Source: Frankia sp. AgB32
Lineage (GTDB): Bacteria > Actinomycetota > Actinomycetes > Frankiales > Frankiaceae
Reading direction: 5' to 3'
Length of the DNA: 52,199 nucleotides
Assembly: GCF_023243045.1 (NCBI RefSeq)
Contig: NZ_JALKFX010000045.1
Coordinates: 1-52,199, forward strand
Positions 49,322 to 52,199 of the stretch are shown here, in pieces. The translations under genes were made by a program, and so were the position numbers. The notes under the pieces were generated by a model. It ran no database searches. It was given only the letters and a program-made list of their open reading frames with translations, and was not told the origin of the DNA. The stretch's first letter is position 1; each line of letters begins with the position of its first letter.

Positions 49322-51634
49322 ATGACGGCAGCGGAGGTCAGGGTGGGGCTGCGTGAGCGGCTCGCGGGTCGGCGTGTGCTGGTGACCGGGATGACCGGGT
49401 TCATGGGTGAGGCGCTGCTGGAGCGGTTGTTGTCGGATTTCCCGGATACCCAGGTCGTGGCGTTGGTGCGGCCGCGGGGTAGTCACAGCGGGGCGGCGCG
49501 GTTGACGCGGATGTTGCGTAAGCCGGCGTTCGGGCCGTTGCGGGAGCGGTGGGGTGCGGCGGGGCTGGCGGCGGCGCTGGAGCGGCAGGTGCAGGTGGTG
49601 GAGGGGGACCTGGCGTCGGTGCCGCAGCTGCCGGGGGGCATCGATGTGGTGATCCACTGCGCTGGGGAGGTGTCGTTCGATCCGCCGATCGATGATGCGT
49701 TCCGGATCAACGTGGGTGGGGTGCAGGAGCTGGTGCGGGCGTTGCGGGCGGGGGGTTCGACGCCGCATCTGGTGCATGTGTCGACGGCGTATGTGGCGGG
49801 GTTGCGGGCGGGTCATATCGCGGAGGGGCCGCTGTCGCACGGGGTGGACTGGCGGGTGGAGCAGGCGTTCGCGGCGCGGGTGCGGGAGCAGACGGAGGAT
49901 GCGTCGCGCTCGCCGGAGAACTCGGCGCGGTTCCGGCGGGCGGCGGGGCGGGGGTTCGCTGCGGCGGGGGCGCAGACGGTGTCGGCGGAGGCGGAGCGGC
50001 TGCGTCGGGAGTGGGTGGCGCGTCGGCTGGTGTCGGCGGGTGGGGAACGTGCGCAGGTGTTGGGGTGGACGGATGCGTACACGTTCACGAAGGCGTTGGC
50101 GGAACGCTGGTTGGAGGAGAACCACGGGGAGCTGCCGTTGACGGTGGTGCGCCCGTCGATCATTGAGAGTGCGTTGGCGCGGCCTTTCCCCGGGTGGATC
50201 GAGGGGTTCAAGATGGCCGAGCCGCTGATCATCGCGTATGGGCGGGGTGAGCTGCCGGATTTCCCGGCGTCGCCGGATGCGGTGGTGGATATCATTCCGA
50301 TTGATCTGGTGGTGAACGCGACGTTGGCGGCGGCGGCGACGGTGCCGCCGGTGGACTCCCCCGCCTATTACACGGTGTGTTCTGGTTTCCGGAATCCGTT
50401 GCGGTTCCGGGAGCTGTATTCGCATGTGCGGGAGTACTTCATCGCGGATCCGTTGCCGCAGCGGGGTCGGGGGGCGATCGGGGTTCCGCAGTGGCCGTTC
50501 GCGGGGGCGCCGGCGGCGGAGGCGCGGTTGCGTCGGGGTGAGCTGGTGGTGGGGGCTGCGGGGCGGGTGTTGTCGCAGGTGCCGGCGTCGCGTCGGGCGC
50601 GGGTGTGGGCGGGGCAGTTGGAGCGGGCGCAGAGTCGGGTGGGGTTTCTGCGGCGCTATTCGGATGTGTACCGGGCGTACACGAAGGCAGAGCTTGTCTA
50701 TGTTGATGATGCGACGCGGGCTTTGTATGAGGGTTTGGACGAGGCGGACAAGGCCGATTTCGGGTTTGATCCGAAGTGTTTTGACTGGCGGCATTATCTG
50801 CAGGAGGTGCACTGCCCGGCGGTGACGGCGGTGTTGCGTAAGCCGCGGGCGGCGGCGGCGCCGCGGCGGTTGTCGGGGCATCTGGCGGCCGGTGACGGGG
50901 TGGTGGCGGTGTTCGATCTGGATGGGGCGGTGGCGGCGGCGTCGGTGGTGGAGTCGTATCTGTGGATGCGGCTGGCGGATGAGGGTGTGTGGGGCCGCGC
51001 GCGGGAGTTGGCGTCGTTGGCGGCGGCGTTGCCGGGGTACGCGCGGGCGGACCGGCGGGATCGTGGTCATCTGATGCGGGCGGTGTATGCGCGGTATGCG
51101 GGGGTGGATCCGGAGGAGTTGGAGCGTCTGGTGGCGCAGGTGGCGGGGGATGTGTTGTTGCGTCGGGTGCGTCCGGCGGGGATTCGCCGGGTGCGGGAGC
51201 ATCGGGCGGCGGGGCATCGGACGGTGTTGTTGACGGGGGCGTTGGAGGTGGTGACGCGGCCGTTGGCGTCGTTGTTCGATGACGTGGTGGCGGCGCGGTT
51301 GGAGGTGGGTGGGGATGGCCGGTTGACGGGTCGGTTGGAGTCGTCTCCGCTGGTGGGTGATGCGCGGGCGGCGTTCGTGCGTCATCACGCGCGGGTGGTG
51401 GGGGCGGATCTGTCGGTGTCGTGGGCGTATGCGGACAGCCAGTCGGATCTGCCGTTGTTGGGGGCGGTGGGTAATCCGGTGGCGGTGAATCCGGATGTGG
51501 CACTGCATCAGGTGGCGCGGGGGGCGGGGTGGCCGATCGAGGAGTGGTTGGTGGCGGCGGGTGAGTCGCGTGCGGTGGTGGGTAGTCGGGTGGAGCGTCG
51601 CTGGCAGGCGGCGGGTCGGGGTGGTGGGCGGTGA
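49322..51634 (+). CDS. Fatty acyl-CoA reductase-like SDR fused to HAD-IB phosphatase
   Basis: 770 residues. The N-terminal extended SDR/FAR domain has VLVTGMTGFMGEALLERLL (GxxGFxG, about 19-35), VVIHCAGEVSFDPPIDDAFRINVGG, HVSTAYVAG, and the active-site YxxxK in DAYTFTKALAERWLEE; VRPSIIESALARPFPGWIEGFK is typical of fatty acyl reductases. The SpsF-like middle leads, near residue 525, to a HAD-IB domain (VVAVFDLDGAVAAASVVESYLWMRLA, LLTGALEVVTRPLA, WAYADSQSDLPLLGAVGNPVAVNPD). It probably reduces an acyl thioester and dephosphorylates a product or makes a lipid; the combined reaction is inferred. ATG 49322. The next gene overlaps by four bases. Confidence 0.9.
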   Translation: MTAAEVRVGLRERLAGRRVLVTGMTGFMGEALLERLLSDFPDTQVVALVRPRGSHSGAARLTRMLRKPAFGPLRERWGAAGLAAALERQVQVVEGDLASVPQLPGGIDVVIHCAGEVSFDPPIDDAFRINVGGVQELVRALRAGGSTPHLVHVSTAYVAGLRAGHIAEGPLSHGVDWRVEQAFAARVREQTEDASRSPENSARFRRAAGRGFAAAGAQTVSAEAERLRREWVARRLVSAGGERAQVLGWTDAYTFTKALAERWLEENHGELPLTVVRPSIIESALARPFPGWIEGFKMAEPLIIAYGRGELPDFPASPDAVVDIIPIDLVVNATLAAAATVPPVDSPAYYTVCSGFRNPLRFRELYSHVREYFIADPLPQRGRGAIGVPQWPFAGAPAAEARLRRGELVVGAAGRVLSQVPASRRARVWAGQLERAQSRVGFLRRYSDVYRAYTKAELVYVDDATRALYEGLDEADKADFGFDPKCFDWRHYLQEVHCPAVTAVLRKPRAAAAPRRLSGHLAAGDGVVAVFDLDGAVAAASVVESYLWMRLADEGVWGRARELASLAAALPGYARADRRDRGHLMRAVYARYAGVDPEELERLVAQVAGDVLLRRVRPAGIRRVREHRAAGHRTVLLTGALEVVTRPLASLFDDVVAARLEVGGDGRLTGRLESSPLVGDARAAFVRHHARVVGADLSVSWAYADSQSDLPLLGAVGNPVAVNPDVALHQVARGAGWPIEEWLVAAGESRAVVGSRVERRWQAAGRGGGR

Positions 51635-52199
51635 CGCGGGGGGTGCAGTTGTACGCGTCGCCGGGGCGGGTGGTGGCGGCGCGGGTGGCGGGTGCGGGTC
51701 GTGGGTGGGGGGCGGCGGCGGTGTGCCGGGCGGTGCCGTTGCGGTATGTGGACGGGGTGGATCCGCGGCCGCCGGATGCGGGGTGGGTGCGGGTGCGGCC
51801 GTCGTTGTCGGGGATCGGTGGGGCGGATCTGGCGTTGGTGACGGGGCGGGCGTCGGGGTATCTGGCTGCGGGGGTGCGGTTGCCGTTTGTGCCGGGTCGG
51901 GAGGTGGTGGGCCGGGTGCAGGAGGAGGTGCGTGATGGTGGTGGGGTGGTGGTGGTGGTGTCGGGTGGGCGGGTGGTGGTCGATGCGGTGGTGGGGCAGG
52001 CCGCGGCGGGTGGGGTGGCGGGGGGTGGGTGGAGCCGGGTGATGGTGGTGCCGCGGGTGGCGGTGCGGGCGGTGCCGGAGGAGGTGCCGGACGCGTGCGC
52101 GGTGCTGGTGGATGCGGCGGCGCGGGCGGTGCGGGCGGTGGCGGCGGCGCGGGTGCCGGCGGGTGCGCGGGTGCTGGTGGTGGGGTCGGGGGCGGTGGG
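51631..52199 (+). CDS. Medium-chain (zinc-type) dehydrogenase, 3' partial
   Basis: The GTG overlaps the preceding TGA (GTGA), so translation is coupled. The 189 visible codons cover the GroES-like catalytic domain (WVRVRPSLSGIGGADLALVTGRAS, PFVPGREVVGRVQEEV, RVMVVPRVAVRAVPEEVPDACAVLVDAAARAVRAV) and the start of the Rossmann domain (GARVLVVGSGAVG). The two positions that normally bind catalytic zinc differ: CGxD is GGAD, and GHE is GRE. It may therefore be a zinc-independent relative or an inactive partner. Context links it to fatty-acyl/alcohol metabolism with the FAR-HAD fusion. The gene runs off the right edge. Confidence 0.88.
   Translation, partial: MTRGVQLYASPGRVVAARVAGAGRGWGAAAVCRAVPLRYVDGVDPRPPDAGWVRVRPSLSGIGGADLALVTGRASGYLAAGVRLPFVPGREVVGRVQEEVRDGGGVVVVVSGGRVVVDAVVGQAAAGGVAGGGWSRVMVVPRVAVRAVPEEVPDACAVLVDAAARAVRAVAAARVPAGARVLVVGSGAV

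Overview
The window is very GC-rich DNA (C or G at most third codon positions, many GTG and TTG starts) from a high-GC actinobacterium. Lineage markers are the RNA polymerase-binding protein RbpA, a fused apolipoprotein N-acyltransferase/polyprenol-phosphomannose synthase, a HelD-type motor, an F420-type luciferase-family gene, a DevR/DosR-like regulator and a dif site of the actinobacterial type. A Frankia-like organism is my guess. No rRNA, tRNA, insertion sequence or CRISPR array was recognised.

The central result is at 40532-40559: a near-perfect chromosome-dimer-resolution site (dif). Strand composition flips across it. To the left the + strand has C over G in genes of both orientations; to the right it has G over C in genes of both orientations. 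The window therefore appears to span the replication terminus.

Left arm (1-40.5 kb) is mostly accessory genes. It holds a partial zinc metallopeptidase, a solitary ModA, a flavin reductase, two decayed genes (a P450 with its core deleted and a frame-broken luciferase-family oxidoreductase), a TetR/MFS divergent pair, an OmpR-type two-component pair, a VOC protein, an APC permease with a TetR gene, HelD, a DUF2237 protein, a sulfotransferase, a GH43-like propeller, XdhC, a second MFS pump with an amidohydrolase, a thioesterase, a DUF2752/TM2 pair, and an APH-P-loop kinase next to a DevR-like regulator.

At 28.9-34.9 kb a unit of about 3 kb is tandemly duplicated. Each copy carries a membrane GGDEF/degenerate-EAL protein. 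The junction (31.73-32.0 kb) still holds the 3' end of the neighbouring helicase gene fused to the 5' end of the devR-like gene. A DUF3516-type helicase, an FDXHR zinc-binding protein and a PolA-family gene follow. The polymerase has Ala where the motif A catalytic Asp should be, and two copies of a short interspersed repeat lie on either side of it; a third copy is at 23.9 kb.

Right arm (40.9-52.2 kb) is more core-like: a DUF4262 protein, MsrB, a small membrane protein, RbpA behind a textbook SigR-type promoter, the Lnt-Ppm1 fusion, an amidohydrolase, an Lrp/AsnC regulator, a 5'-3' exonuclease, a fatty-acyl reductase/HAD fusion and a partial medium-chain dehydrogenase overlapping it.
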